Position numbers and translations under genes: made by a program | Assembly: GCA_009746045.1 (NCBI GenBank) | Contig: RPFO01002099.1 | Location: forward strand, 1-54,975 | Source of the DNA: Mesostigma viride | Taxonomy: Eukaryota; Streptophyta; Mesostigmatophyceae; Mesostigmatales; Mesostigmataceae | DNA: 54,975 nucleotides | Direction: 5' to 3' | The notes under the pieces: generated by a model | Told to the model about the DNA's origin: nothing | The model's input: the letters and a program-made list of their open reading frames with translations, nothing else | The model's database searches: none | Shown here: positions 25,720 through 35,372 of the stretch, piece after piece | Position numbering within the stretch: the stretch's first letter is position 1 | Layout: each line of letters begins with the position of its first letter

Positions 25720-27402
25720 ATGTTCCGGCAATCTCTTCGATGCGGATTTCGAAACACGAGAAACGGCGCGGATGAGAAGACGTGCATCAAAGGAAGGCAA
25801 CTGCGGTTGTACGGACGATACAAATCCGAGACCTTCGACCCCACCGGGCCCGTGAAAACGGTCGCGACGACTGAAAACGCGCACTGCGGGACCACGAAGT
25901 CTCGAAATCTCGGAACGTACGAACAGTGCGCTAAGAAGGGGCAGCTCCGTCTATGGGGTCTCTACACGAAGGAGGATGTAGACCGGGCGCGAAAACGGGC
26001 CGGGGTGACCCGCGCCGCGACACAAGAGGTTCCCTTGCCCCCCGCGCGGAAAAAACGAACGAGAAAACCACGCAGGACGTTGGCGGACGAAGAGGCCTCG
26101 GCGGCGCTCCTGATGCTCCAAAAGGCGGAAGAACGCAAGAGGCAGGTCAAAGAGAGGGAGGAGCGGGCGAAGATGCGAGACACCGCCAAGATTTTTGAGG
26201 CGGCGCCGCTAGACCCCCCTCCTCGCACGAAAAGGTCCGCGGATCGGATTACCAGACCATTCTCCGAGTATAAAAACCCTCCGTCCAAGCTTTTCTCGGT
26301 TACGACCCAAAGAACCTCCGCAGGTCCGTCCGTAGGTCCGTCCGCAGGTCCGTCCACTTCTGCAAGGAAGACGAGCGCAACACCGACCCCGGCGAAGACG
26401 CCCGAAAAGGCTCCTACGCAAACAGCCAAGCCCGCTCAAGCGGATAAGGGGAAGAGTGTCGAGACCCCCCCGGCGGCGAAACCGCCGTCTTCTAAATCCC
26501 AGAAAGCACCCACCCCGCTGGCAAAGTATCCTAGTCTTTATGTACCCGACTCGTTAAAGACGGATGTGATCAATATAAACCCACACCGATATCCGGACAA
26601 CCACCCCACTTACCAGTTTAAGATCATGAACAAAATCGACGTCCCTTTCAAATTCAGTCACAAGTTGTTCGGAATCCACGAGGTCGCGTACCTTCGATCA
26701 ACGCCGGCCGATGGCAACTGTTTATATCACGCCGTGAATCTCTGCAAGGCTTGGCGAGAGAGAAATCCGGAAGTGACGTACCAGACGCTCCTCAAATTGG
26801 CCACGAAATTACGAGAGGAGGCGCGGTCAAGACTCGATAGTCTGATACGGCACGCCGAAAGGAAATCCGAAAGACATCCGTACATCGAGTACACGGATAG
26901 CGCTCTCAACGATACGAAGAAGAGGTTGTCAGGGAACAATTTCGCGAACAGCGATATTATCGCCTTGCTCGCGGACATTCTCCGTACGGACATCTACGTC
27001 ATCAGCAGGGTGTTCGACACGTCTCTCAAACACGACCAGTTTAGGTTCCAGATTTACGAGTCGCAAGTGGGGGTAGTTCGCGCTTTACGGCCGTTGTTGA
27101 TATACCACAATGGCAAAAAGCATTACGAGGCTCTTCTTCCTCGCGATTCTCGTCGTACAAGGGCGGATTATGGGGACCACCCGCTATTAGATCCCAAAGG
27201 CGTCTTGATAAACAACTTAAACATCCGGATCGAAAAGCACGACCCTCCGAATACTGGCATGTATACCCCTCCCTTGGACCCGTACTCGGACGCCCCGTTC
27301 CGGTTGGGACGAGTGCCGTATCTCAACGACAAGATCAGTCCCATGTTCGCGCGAGTCCGACGGGGAGTTTCTTCACCGCCGTTACCCTCGCCGTCGCCAT
27401 GA
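25720..27402 (+). CDS. OTU-family cysteine protease with duplicated N-terminal module
   Basis: 560 residues. An OTU domain occupies about 310-475: the catalytic loop DGNCLYHAV has Asp331 and Cys334, and the catalytic His is in KKHYEALLP (about 468). OTU proteases cleave ubiquitin chains. The N-terminus has two copies of a module, CG-x(n)-RN-x(n)-C-x-KG-x-QLRL-x-G-x-Y (about residues 8-34 and 56-82), possibly zinc- or ligand-binding. A basic helix and a Pro/Thr/Lys-rich disordered linker separate it from the OTU domain. TATAAAAAACCC is near 25643. The stop overlaps the next start as ATGA, as in tightly coupled genes. Confidence 0.8.
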   Translation: MFRQSLRCGFRNTRNGADEKTCIKGRQLRLYGRYKSETFDPTGPVKTVATTENAHCGTTKSRNLGTYEQCAKKGQLRLWGLYTKEDVDRARKRAGVTRAATQEVPLPPARKKRTRKPRRTLADEEASAALLMLQKAEERKRQVKEREERAKMRDTAKIFEAAPLDPPPRTKRSADRITRPFSEYKNPPSKLFSVTTQRTSAGPSVGPSAGPSTSARKTSATPTPAKTPEKAPTQTAKPAQADKGKSVETPPAAKPPSSKSQKAPTPLAKYPSLYVPDSLKTDVININPHRYPDNHPTYQFKIMNKIDVPFKFSHKLFGIHEVAYLRSTPADGNCLYHAVNLCKAWRERNPEVTYQTLLKLATKLREEARSRLDSLIRHAERKSERHPYIEYTDSALNDTKKRLSGNNFANSDIIALLADILRTDIYVISRVFDTSLKHDQFRFQIYESQVGVVRALRPLLIYHNGKKHYEALLPRDSRRTRADYGDHPLLDPKGVLINNLNIRIEKHDPPNTGMYTPPLDPYSDAPFRLGRVPYLNDKISPMFARVRRGVSSPPLPSPSP

Positions 27403-27803
27403 CAGACCCGCTGGACACTCTCCACCTGACCGATAACCACTCGAAACACGATAAGAGATTGAGCGAGGAAGACAAAAAGCTTATGGGGAGGTTGCAGGGG
27501 GATGCACAGAGCTATAACTCGATCCAATCGAACGACGGGTTCCTCCCGAGATTAAAAACCGAACAAGGGATGAAGAGTGTTATCGAAGACATCAAGAACG
27601 AGAAGATCACCGACGAAATTATCACCCTCGCGGCCTTCGAGGAGGGAAGAGAGATCGTAATCTTGACCCGGGTGGGAGGTAATGAACCACACCTCGTGAC
27701 GAGGCTTTGGGCGAGATTGTACCCCACGAAAAATATAGGGTTCAAACGAATTTATCTGTACAAAGGCCACGGAGGTATCTACGAGCCGCTCAGGTACGAG
27801 TGA
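27399..27803 (+). CDS. OTU-like fragment lacking the catalytic Cys half
   Basis: 134 residues. The segment IKNEKITDEIITLAAFEEGR, then EIVILTRVG, and YKGHGGIYEPLRYE resembles the second half of an OTU domain: a helix, the strand, and a His-containing end. There is no DGNC loop, so it should not be catalytic by itself. It starts in a 4-base ATGA overlap with the OTU gene. It may be a decoy ubiquitin binder or the leftover of a duplicated domain; this is inference. Its 3' end abuts the site where the retrotransposon entered. Confidence 0.5.
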   Translation: MTDPLDTLHLTDNHSKHDKRLSEEDKKLMGRLQGDAQSYNSIQSNDGFLPRLKTEQGMKSVIEDIKNEKITDEIITLAAFEEGREIVILTRVGGNEPHLVTRLWARLYPTKNIGFKRIYLYKGHGGIYEPLRYE

Positions 27804-27817
27804 TAACAGTTTCCGCC

Positions 27818-27848
27818 TCATTCTCCTCCGTCTTCCTCGTCCTCTCCT
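27818..27848 (-). pseudogene. Stranded 3' end of the interrupted gene
   Basis: On the minus strand, directly after the target-duplication bases, the sequence reads a few acidic codons in frame with the gene at 36000-36854 and then TGA at 27818-27820. This is the original C-terminus of that gene, now separated from it by the 8.2-kb retrotransposon. Confidence 0.7.
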
Positions 27849-28493
27849 ATTTAGATGAACGCGGATCAGTGAGTTTCTGGTCTTCCCAAGATGTGATGAA
27901 TGGAGCCATGGTTTCAACCAGCGGCTTTTAACCTTTACCACAGTTGCCTCACTACCCTGTGGTCACTAGCCTGAGGCGGCAGCACCCACGGACGGTGTTG
28001 GGAAAAGACGCTTGGCCACTGCTGTGTCCGAGCCTTTCTAGGTCTCACCATTGCTGCCAGGCCTTGCACGCCTTGGCAGGTCCGCCACTGTCAATTTCCT
28101 TGGTTGCATCAATCCAGGACGTCTGTCCTTCCATGAATGACAGTAACGCTCTGGATTTATCCGTCATGACAAGTACCCGTCCATCCCAGGCCTGCAGGAC
28201 TGCCAGTCCTGAAGTCCTGTGACATTCTTGGTACCATCAACCAATATTGACCACAGTACCTCCTAGTGACAGTCGGTCCTGTGACACGTAACGTGTGATG
28301 GTTCACCCAACACTGCCACGTGCCCTGTCCCTCACGTGTCCTTAGTCCTGGTACTGCTGTAGCGTCCGGCGGCATTACTTCGGGACTTGATAACTCTCAA
28401 GTTCCTTGTCCAAATGAGGCGTTTAGCACGGCGTTGGAAAGGCCACTTCAAGTATGATATGCTTAGCATATTGCATCACCAATATGCTAACTC
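27849..28493 (-). repeat. 3' LTR
   Basis: 645 bp, identical to the copy at 35373-36017 except at 28293 (G versus T). The two are offset by exactly 7524 bases. A partial LTR-like word (CAGTGAGTTCCTGGTCTTCC) recurs outside it near 28813, possibly a trace of an older LTR. Confidence 0.92.
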
Positions 28494-29456
28494 CAACCCT
28501 TTCTTGTTTTGGAGCTGCAAGCTTCACACCATGACCAACCCATTCCTTGCTGCCTTGTGAAATGGACACCTGGTTACCCTGGACTTATAATAAGCCTCAT
28601 GAGCACCCCTTTTGCCACCTTAATGGTATCCTCTTTTAGGGATCTATGGTTCAACCCTGCCATCTGATCATTAACTTGACCTGCAGGTCATCCCCAACCC
28701 TTTCTTTTGCAACTGTACCTTGGCTTGGGCTTAAAGGAGGATATTGAATATTCCTTAGGCAACATATCCTGGATATCTGAATGAGAGGCCCTGACTACAG
28801 GAAACGTATTACAGTGAGTTCCTGGTCTTCCCAGTTATCACTGGCGCCCGTTTCATGGCGCCCGCCCCGAGCGTTCCAGGCATCATCCATCCAAATGTTC
28901 ACCAATGGAAACCACTTCAACACCACTGTGCCACTGCTTGATGGGGAGCCCATGTCATCACTGGGTGTTAAAGCCCAGGAGTCATACATACCAGGCTGTG
29001 GCTCAACTAGGGAATCGAACCCTACCCCAGAACCCCAGGTTAAACTTAACCTGGTCACATGACAGACAACAAGAGAGATTGGCATACAACATGATTATGG
29101 TTTATTATAGAATATCCACCAAAACCAATGTTGAGTGTTCCCAGTGGACCAGCCTGCACCAGCAAGGCCCAACTGTCAGGTTACAACACCATAATATCCA
29201 AGGTTGTCACTTATTCACAGCTAAAGAAAACTAAACAAGAGAGATATATACAAACAACCTGGAAGAACTCTCAACATGGCCTGCCCTGTCATGGCCTAAC
29301 TGCCCGAGGCCAAAGGCATCCCACTGTGCTAATCCTTTACAGGAAGAGCTTGCTCCTGTTGAGCCTTCTACCTGCTTGGTGACAGGTAGGCTACCTGTTG
29401 CCCTCCCCCCTGGGGACAACAGCACTGGTCAGCCACCAACTGGCAAAGGCTGGACT
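28494..29456 (-). other. Element 3' untranslated region
   Basis: Non-coding stretch between the pol stop and the 3' LTR in element orientation. It holds the purine-rich tract adjacent to the LTR, two copies of a CCAACCCTTTCTT word (28492 and 28688 on the plus strand) and an LTR-like piece near 28813-28835. A tRNA-like inverted word (GGGAATCGAACCC near 29012) does not fold into a tRNA. No gene is seen. Confidence 0.6.
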
Positions 29457-32400
29457 TCAAGTCCCACCAGAAAAGGGGTACATGAGCCCTTTGAGCACAG
29501 GGTATTGTAGCTCAGCCTTGCTCTCCAGCTTGGTGAGGGCGTCTGCTGGGTTGTCAACACCAGGCACATGTTCAAGATGAGCAAGGTAAGACATCTCCTT
29601 CAGCAACAAATAATCCAGATCCCTGCTCCTGGCGAGCTGTCTGTGCACAAACTGCACCATGCCCATGCTGTCTGTCTTGACCAGTGTGTGCAGCTGCAAG
29701 CTACAGGAAGCTACCTGACAGAGCTGGTAGAATAACTCCCTGAGGTAAAGAGCAGTGTGTAGCCCCTCACATATTGCCCTGCACTCAGCAATGTCACTGC
29801 TGGGCGTCACCCTGTTCTGTAACCTACTGTACCAGCTGACCAGAGAAGTGTGCTCCTGTTGTAGTGTAATGAGTGCTGCTGCCCTACCCCTGACATCCGT
29901 CACCTTCCTGCTGTCCATGGAACTGTCCACAAAAAGCACCATGTTGAGTGGTTTGTACAAGTCCACAGCTGCCAGTATGAGTGGAGGTGAGCTCCTGACA
30001 GACTCAACCACCTGCTCTGCCCCTACCTCAACCAGCTGAGCATCTGTGAGCCTACTCAGCACCAACAAATCTGGGGCACAAATGCTAGCTAGCCAAGCCA
30101 ACATTCCCCTGATTGTGGCACACCTGGCCTGGGTAATGGGCTGCTGGAGGGCATCAATGATCTGCTGAGGATAGTTGTTGCCACCCTCCATCTTGATAAA
30201 CCAAGTACCTGCCCTCTTGATCAGCGTGGCCTGCATTCCACAAAACACCATGGGCTCATCCTGCTTCATGTGCTGGACCTTTCCTAACTCAAACCTCTTC
30301 TGGATCTTGGACAGTACTGAATCCACCCACTCAGGAGGCCCTAAAAGGTGCAGGTCATCTCCATGCAGAGATGCAAACACAGGCAACCCTTCATGAGTAC
30401 TCTGGAACAAGCAAGGATCAACTGGAGACACAGTAAAGCCACAGTGAGTTTTCAGAAACTTTTCCAGGCTCTTTCTCCAGATGATAGGGCTGGACCTGAG
30501 ACCCTCCAAACCCTTGAGTATTCTGAGATATTTTGACTTGATCTCTGCTCTCCACACCTTGGGCACTGTTACAAAGAAGGGAGGGATATCACGCCACGTC
30601 TCCTTGGCCTGCTCCACATCACCCTTGAGAAAAGCCCTCTTGAAATCAATCAGCACAGAGCTGTACGCAATGCCCTTGACCAGGAAAGACAGATATATAC
30701 ACAGAACAATCCTCCAGGTATCATGCAGCATCCCAGGCGTATACAACTCCTCATCTGTCAGCTCCCCCGTGCCATGGTACTCAGTCACAACTGGCCTCAC
30801 ATGTGGCACCTGCACACCGTCTATCTCCTTCAGCTTGAGCACAAACAAGAGCCTTAGCAACTGATGCTCCCTGGGCAACTCATCCACAGGCTCAGCACAG
30901 TTAGACACTATCCAGTCATGCCCACTGGAGACAAACCCTAGAATCCATGCCTTAGCCATCTTGGGGCTTTGCATCAACTCTACCAACTGGTGCCAGGAAA
31001 TAGGACTGTGACCAGCAATCTGGTACTTGTGCACCCCCAAGTCCCGTGGATCTAGGGTGGTTGGGATGATCAACAAGTCCTCAGCAATGGGCTCCTTGCC
31101 TTCAGGCCCCACACTCTGCTGCCCCTTCACAGCCTTGACTGCCACAGCTAGACCCTTGGAGTAGTGATATCTCTGGAGGGGCAAACTGCCGTGACCTTCT
31201 AGTGCAAGCTCATCTGCTGACAGAGTCACTCCTGGCATGCACAAGAAATTCTGGCCCAAAATGGCAGGCCCCTGGTACCCTTCCACCACACAGAACGCAG
31301 TGGGGACACCCAGGATAGGCACAGTCACTTCCCCTAGGATCTTCATTGTTACAGTGCCCGTAAAGTCACTCACTGCCCTGCAGCCAGCCTTATTCACCTT
31401 CAGGCCCTGAGCATCCTCCACCCTGATGATAGACACCTCTGAGTTAGTATCCACTTCTAGGGTAGCAGCCCAGCAAGAACCCCATTCAGTCAACTTAGAT
31501 ACCTTGGGATCCTTGTGCTTGTTGAACATGAGCGACCGGACAATGTCTGCCATGAGTGGCCTCTTGGACCCTGGTGCAGGCCCAGCCCCCGTTGGCTCCA
31601 CCACAGGTGATGCAGTTGCCTCCTGCACCTCATCATCATCAGAGGGATAGCCACCTCCCACGTCAGTGACAGGCACATCAACTACCTGGTCCTTAACCTG
31701 GCCCTCCAGCCAACACTGGGGTCCAGGCCCGTCTGCAGGCCAGATTGCATGTGGCTTGCGTTCCTTGACGTTGGCCCAGCTCAACCTGTAAACATGCCTG
31801 GGATTACTCTCCAAGGCCACAAGGCAGGAACGATTGGCATCTTCCACACAGGTCACCACCCCGTTCTGCCACTTGCCCCTCTTGCCCTGCATTGATGGCT
31901 CCTTCCACATTCTGACCTTCAGCCCCACCTGAGGCCTCAGCACATTCCAGCCCCTATCCTTGCGTCTCAACTGAGCAAACACCCTGTCTGCTTTCCTCAA
32001 GCAAGCCTGGACCACTTCCTGGGCTAGCATCCCAAACTGCAGTGCTACAGGATTGACAGCCACCCCGTCATAATAGTAGTTTATTCTGAGGTTCAACTGT
32101 TCTTCCACCTGCCTGGTCCACACTGCCCTCTCCAAAGCAGATGCTACCAGTGGCACCTTAGGTTCTGCCAGCACTACGGTCTTGACCTCCCTGATGGATC
32201 TCTCCACAGCACCTTGCTGTCCATGGCTCTCCCTGGGCGTGACCAGCAGCTTGCATGGCAGTTGCTCCTGCTGTGACAGTAGGCACTCAAACTGAATATC
32301 AGCCTGTACTGTCTTGTACACCCCAAAGCCTGGTAAGAGAGTCTGCAAGCCCAGCAGCAGGGTATTCCCCTTCATATCTGGCAGAATCTGGAGCAGCCTG

Positions 32401-32993
32401 TACCTGCTAAATCTGTCCACTGCCACCAAAATGTATAAGCCCCTGATATGCTGGACGTCTACCTGGATGTCCCCCTTCTCCCTGGCAGGCTCCCTAGCAT
32501 GGGACCTTGGCTTCTTGGCAGCATTCTCCTTACAAGTACATTGCTCAGCTGCAGCCCTGCATGCTTCCCTCAGTGGCTCATCTCCAATCTTCCAACCAAA
32601 CATCTCAGCCATGGCTGTGTGACCAAAGATATTGTGCAGCCTGCGTCCAGCATCCGTGTAGCTCAGTTGCCTAGCCAGATTACGCACCTGGGAAGACGCC
32701 TGGACGGGCCCTGCGTGTGAGGACGCAACATCCACCTTCTGCATCTTGGATCCAGAGGACCCAGCAGACCCTCCCAGCAGAGCATCTAGGCTCCCAGAGC
32801 CAACCCTGTCTGGGGACCCTCCACCTGTTGACAGTTGAGGGGATTGTTGTGCTGCAGCATGCATGCAATCTTGTGGAATGAGAACATCAGTACACCCCTG
32901 GTGCTGATCAGAGGTGGCACCCTGCCCAGATTTATTTACATGTGAAGCTGTGTCCCCACAGGGTGTCTCACTATGTACACGGGACTGCTTCAC
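29457..32993 (-). CDS. pol: Pol polyprotein (integrase, protease-like, RT, RNase H)
   Basis: 1178 codons open after the gag stop. An HHCC-like integrase zinc motif (LHNIFGH...CRAAAEQCTC) is at about residues 118-153. The integrase core has Asp at about 178 (VDVQ), Asp near 232 (QADIQFE) and Glu near 264 (VERSIREVK). A retropepsin-like piece lies at about 512-582 (EVDTNSEVSII ... AILGQNFL), with DTNS in place of D-T/S-G. The reverse transcriptase follows with DFKRAFLKG (about 784) and HGDDLHLLG (about 877), His-Gly-Asp-Asp replacing the usual Tyr-Val-Asp-Asp. RNase H begins near 1020 (VDSSMDS). The first codon is GTG, so translation must come from gag by readthrough. Confidence 0.9.
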   Translation of the reverse strand: MKQSRVHSETPCGDTASHVNKSGQGATSDQHQGCTDVLIPQDCMHAAAQQSPQLSTGGGSPDRVGSGSLDALLGGSAGSSGSKMQKVDVASSHAGPVQASSQVRNLARQLSYTDAGRRLHNIFGHTAMAEMFGWKIGDEPLREACRAAAEQCTCKENAAKKPRSHAREPAREKGDIQVDVQHIRGLYILVAVDRFSRYRLLQILPDMKGNTLLLGLQTLLPGFGVYKTVQADIQFECLLSQQEQLPCKLLVTPRESHGQQGAVERSIREVKTVVLAEPKVPLVASALERAVWTRQVEEQLNLRINYYYDGVAVNPVALQFGMLAQEVVQACLRKADRVFAQLRRKDRGWNVLRPQVGLKVRMWKEPSMQGKRGKWQNGVVTCVEDANRSCLVALESNPRHVYRLSWANVKERKPHAIWPADGPGPQCWLEGQVKDQVVDVPVTDVGGGYPSDDDEVQEATASPVVEPTGAGPAPGSKRPLMADIVRSLMFNKHKDPKVSKLTEWGSCWAATLEVDTNSEVSIIRVEDAQGLKVNKAGCRAVSDFTGTVTMKILGEVTVPILGVPTAFCVVEGYQGPAILGQNFLCMPGVTLSADELALEGHGSLPLQRYHYSKGLAVAVKAVKGQQSVGPEGKEPIAEDLLIIPTTLDPRDLGVHKYQIAGHSPISWHQLVELMQSPKMAKAWILGFVSSGHDWIVSNCAEPVDELPREHQLLRLLFVLKLKEIDGVQVPHVRPVVTEYHGTGELTDEELYTPGMLHDTWRIVLCIYLSFLVKGIAYSSVLIDFKRAFLKGDVEQAKETWRDIPPFFVTVPKVWRAEIKSKYLRILKGLEGLRSSPIIWRKSLEKFLKTHCGFTVSPVDPCLFQSTHEGLPVFASLHGDDLHLLGPPEWVDSVLSKIQKRFELGKVQHMKQDEPMVFCGMQATLIKRAGTWFIKMEGGNNYPQQIIDALQQPITQARCATIRGMLAWLASICAPDLLVLSRLTDAQLVEVGAEQVVESVRSSPPLILAAVDLYKPLNMVLFVDSSMDSRKVTDVRGRAAALITLQQEHTSLVSWYSRLQNRVTPSSDIAECRAICEGLHTALYLRELFYQLCQVASCSLQLHTLVKTDSMGMVQFVHRQLARSRDLDYLLLKEMSYLAHLEHVPGVDNPADALTKLESKAELQYPVLKGLMYPFSGGT

Positions 32994-32999
32994 TAGTCA
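32994..32999 (-). promoter_or_regulatory. UGA-CUA leaky stop between gag and pol
   Basis: Gag ends AAG-TGA and pol continues in the same frame as CTA-GTG. UGA followed by CUA (here UGACUAG) is the best-known readthrough context in eukaryotes and their RNA viruses. Since pol has no ATG near its start, one-codon readthrough is the simplest way to make Gag-Pol. Confidence 0.7.
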
Positions 33000-34317
33000 C
33001 TTCTGATCAGACTGCCCCTTCTTCTTGTTTGGGCAATCCCTCTTCCAGTGACCTTCCTTGCCACAAGCAAAACACTTGCTCTTGCCAGACCCTCCCCCTG
33101 GGGCCTTGCTGTCCTGCTTGTTCTGGTTGCCTGAGGCCTGATTGTTATTCTGCCCCTGGCCACCACCCTTACCCTGCTGATGGCTGTTACGGTTGCCAGA
33201 CTGGTTCCCCTGATTCTGGTTCCCCTGCTGACCCCTCCACCACCCTGGTTCTGCTCCTTCTGGGCCTGCTTCCTTCTCCTGCTGCCATACCGTGTCCCAG
33301 ATGGGGTACGGTTCTTGCCCTGGCTAGCCTGAGACGCTGACCCTCCCTGAGAACTGATACCCTTGCAGGTAGGGACCCGGGTCCTGAAGTTTAGTATCAC
33401 ACGCTTCAGAGCCCCCCAGGTGCCATCAGTGAGATCACAGAGCTGCCTAGCAGTAGCCCTACCTTCCTCTGACAAGCCCATCTTATCAAGAAGTGGTCTG
33501 CTGCTGCCCTGACTGTCACACTGAAGCCCTGCTTCTTGCCTGCCTCCACGATCAACTCAAACCTGGCCAGCTCAGCAGCCACCTCACCCTTGATCTCAAA
33601 CTCATCAAATTCTCTCTTCTTTTCCATGGTGAGATTGTGAACCCTGTCAGAAAACTCCTCCTTGATGTCATCCAGGAACTGCAGCCAAGTGTGCCCCTCT
33701 TCAGAGCATGCCTAGCCATGTCATTGACCCTTTCAGACGACCCCTTGTTTGCGGTGGAAGAGTGAAACACCCTGACAATATCCACACCTGCTGCGACAGA
33801 GCCCACAACTAGCTTCATGTCATCAAGCCATTTATCCAGGTTGTCTTGCTTCAGGGAGGGTTGAGCGCTTTCTGCCCATTCATGACTGTCACAGCATCAG
33901 AAAATGGACGGGTGCCAGGCAACACACTCCCCACACGCACTGGTGGTGCCTGGGGAGGGTCAATCCTAGCCTCCAAACGCTCGGGCAACATACCAGACAC
34001 CCTATCGTGAACAGCAGCTTGCTTTGCAGCACGCACACCTGGGGTGACGATGGCGTCCTCCTCACCAGGCGTTGTGAGCACCACTGCATCCGTAGGTCGC
34101 CTGGCACGCTTGACTTTCTCCGCCTCAGCTTGCCCATCACGCCACCGCTTGTGTGTTCTCCCGGCCTGGGGTCCATCTCTGGGATAGGTTGCCCAGCTGG
34201 CGCCTCCACGCCCCTCTCCTCCATCGCCTCCCCTTCCTCTCTGGCGATGTCCTCCTCTGCCGTTCGCTCCCGTTGCTCCTCGAATGTCGCCGCACCCCGG
34301 CTTGCCCTCCTAGGCAT
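32997..34317 (-). CDS. gag: Gag (frame-broken in this sequence)
   Basis: Starts at the ATG 34317 (MPRRASRGAATFEEQ), is helical and acidic in the middle, and ends with a Gly/Gln/Asn-rich region and a CCHC zinc knuckle, CFACGKEGHWKRDC (33033-33074), just before the UGA. The frame changes about five times (near 34110, 33850, 33715, 33495 and 33230). I checked four of these (34110, 33715, 33495, 33230) and each is repaired by one extra base; one of them is in a G run. Given one LTR difference only, consensus deletions are more likely than real decay. Confidence 0.65.
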
Positions 34318-34385
34318 TATATACAATGGCTGCGACCAACTTTGCAACAAGAAAACAGCAAACTCTCCACCTATCCTCCACCCCC

Positions 34386-35348
34386 TCAAGCCTCGTTTTC
34401 AGACGAAGCTTCTCCTGCAACCGGTGCAGGTGCTGGCTCGTGGAACGGTCCCTCCACCGGATTCAATGGCTGCCCCTGGTCGTCGTGAGTAGGCACAGGC
34501 CTAATAACCACCGGAAGCCTCAAACCATACGCGTAATCACGTATCCAGCGAGAACGCCCCCACCTCAGCAAATGGCCTCACCTAAACCAACGTTGTCGTC
34601 AATGTGGTAGCGATTAAGCTCGTCCCGCTGCGCCTGCTCACGGCCCTCCTGAGAGCCGTCGCCCTCGTGACGCCTCTGGGCCGGCTGTACTACCGCCCCT
34701 GCTGGCTGATCTACGAAGTCGTAGAAGGCGTCGTCGGCTGAGACCTCTCGACCGCCAACCACGTCGACAGTCAAACTTAGCTGGTTTAACTCTCGGCGAG
34801 AATGTGGAGTATCCCGACTAGTGTAGATGGAGAAGGGATTAAGAGTAATGAAGACACGATCAGCAGCGCCTCTGGTCAACTCTAAGACAGAGTGCGCCAG
34901 ATTCTGGCACTCTGCCACCAACGCCTGCGTACTGCCACGAACGATGGCCTCCCGCCTGTCCCGGGCGACCTGCACCACGTTTGGCACGCCGGTGTAGTCG
35001 TCCCCAAGGCGGAGATTGGCGACAAGGTCGTTTATCTCTCGGGCACCCCCGAGGCTTATGGCAATTATCTGCAAAAGCAGAGTGACCACCTGCTCAAACG
35101 CGAATGCGTTTGTGTGGCCAGCCCGCCAAGACGCTGGCAGCCTTCTGATGATTTCCGCGAGGTCCTCGCGAAATCTCAGCAGCTGCTCGGCGCTCCTCGG
35201 ACGTACTCGCCCGGCGCCGACACCGCTCGAATATTCGGCGCACTTCCTCCGAGTCCTCGTGCCCTCCTGCGGGTACTGGACTGGACGCCGCTACCGTTGC
35301 TGCACGCGCAAAGGTGTTTGTCCTAGCTTCAGAGTCCGAATTCGACAT
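34386..35348 (-). CDS. Extra ORF upstream of gag (frame-broken)
   Basis: Begins MSNSDSEARTNTFARAATVA at 35348, 25 bases inside the 5' LTR edge. Breaks near 35170 and 34570 are again each repaired by one added base. The product would be about 320 residues, helical in the first part (EQLLRFREDLAEIIRR, then VVTLLLQIIAISLGG), with a beta-rich middle (FITLNPFSIYTS) and a Pro-rich end. It could be a Gag-like N-terminal portion or an accessory protein. I recognise no family. Copia elements usually lack such an ORF. Confidence 0.5.
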
Positions 35349-35372
35349 ATCCGTCGACCAGACTGTAATACG

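Noticed and set aside
25434-25895. N-terminal extension of the CCCH/F-box gene
   Set aside because: The frame is open upstream, but the microdomain aligns with the start of its paralogue at 24407 and the extension crosses the divergent promoter.
32997-34317. Gag as a decayed pseudogene
   Set aside because: The LTRs are almost identical and nearly all breaks are repaired by single added bases, so errors in the consensus are a better explanation than age.
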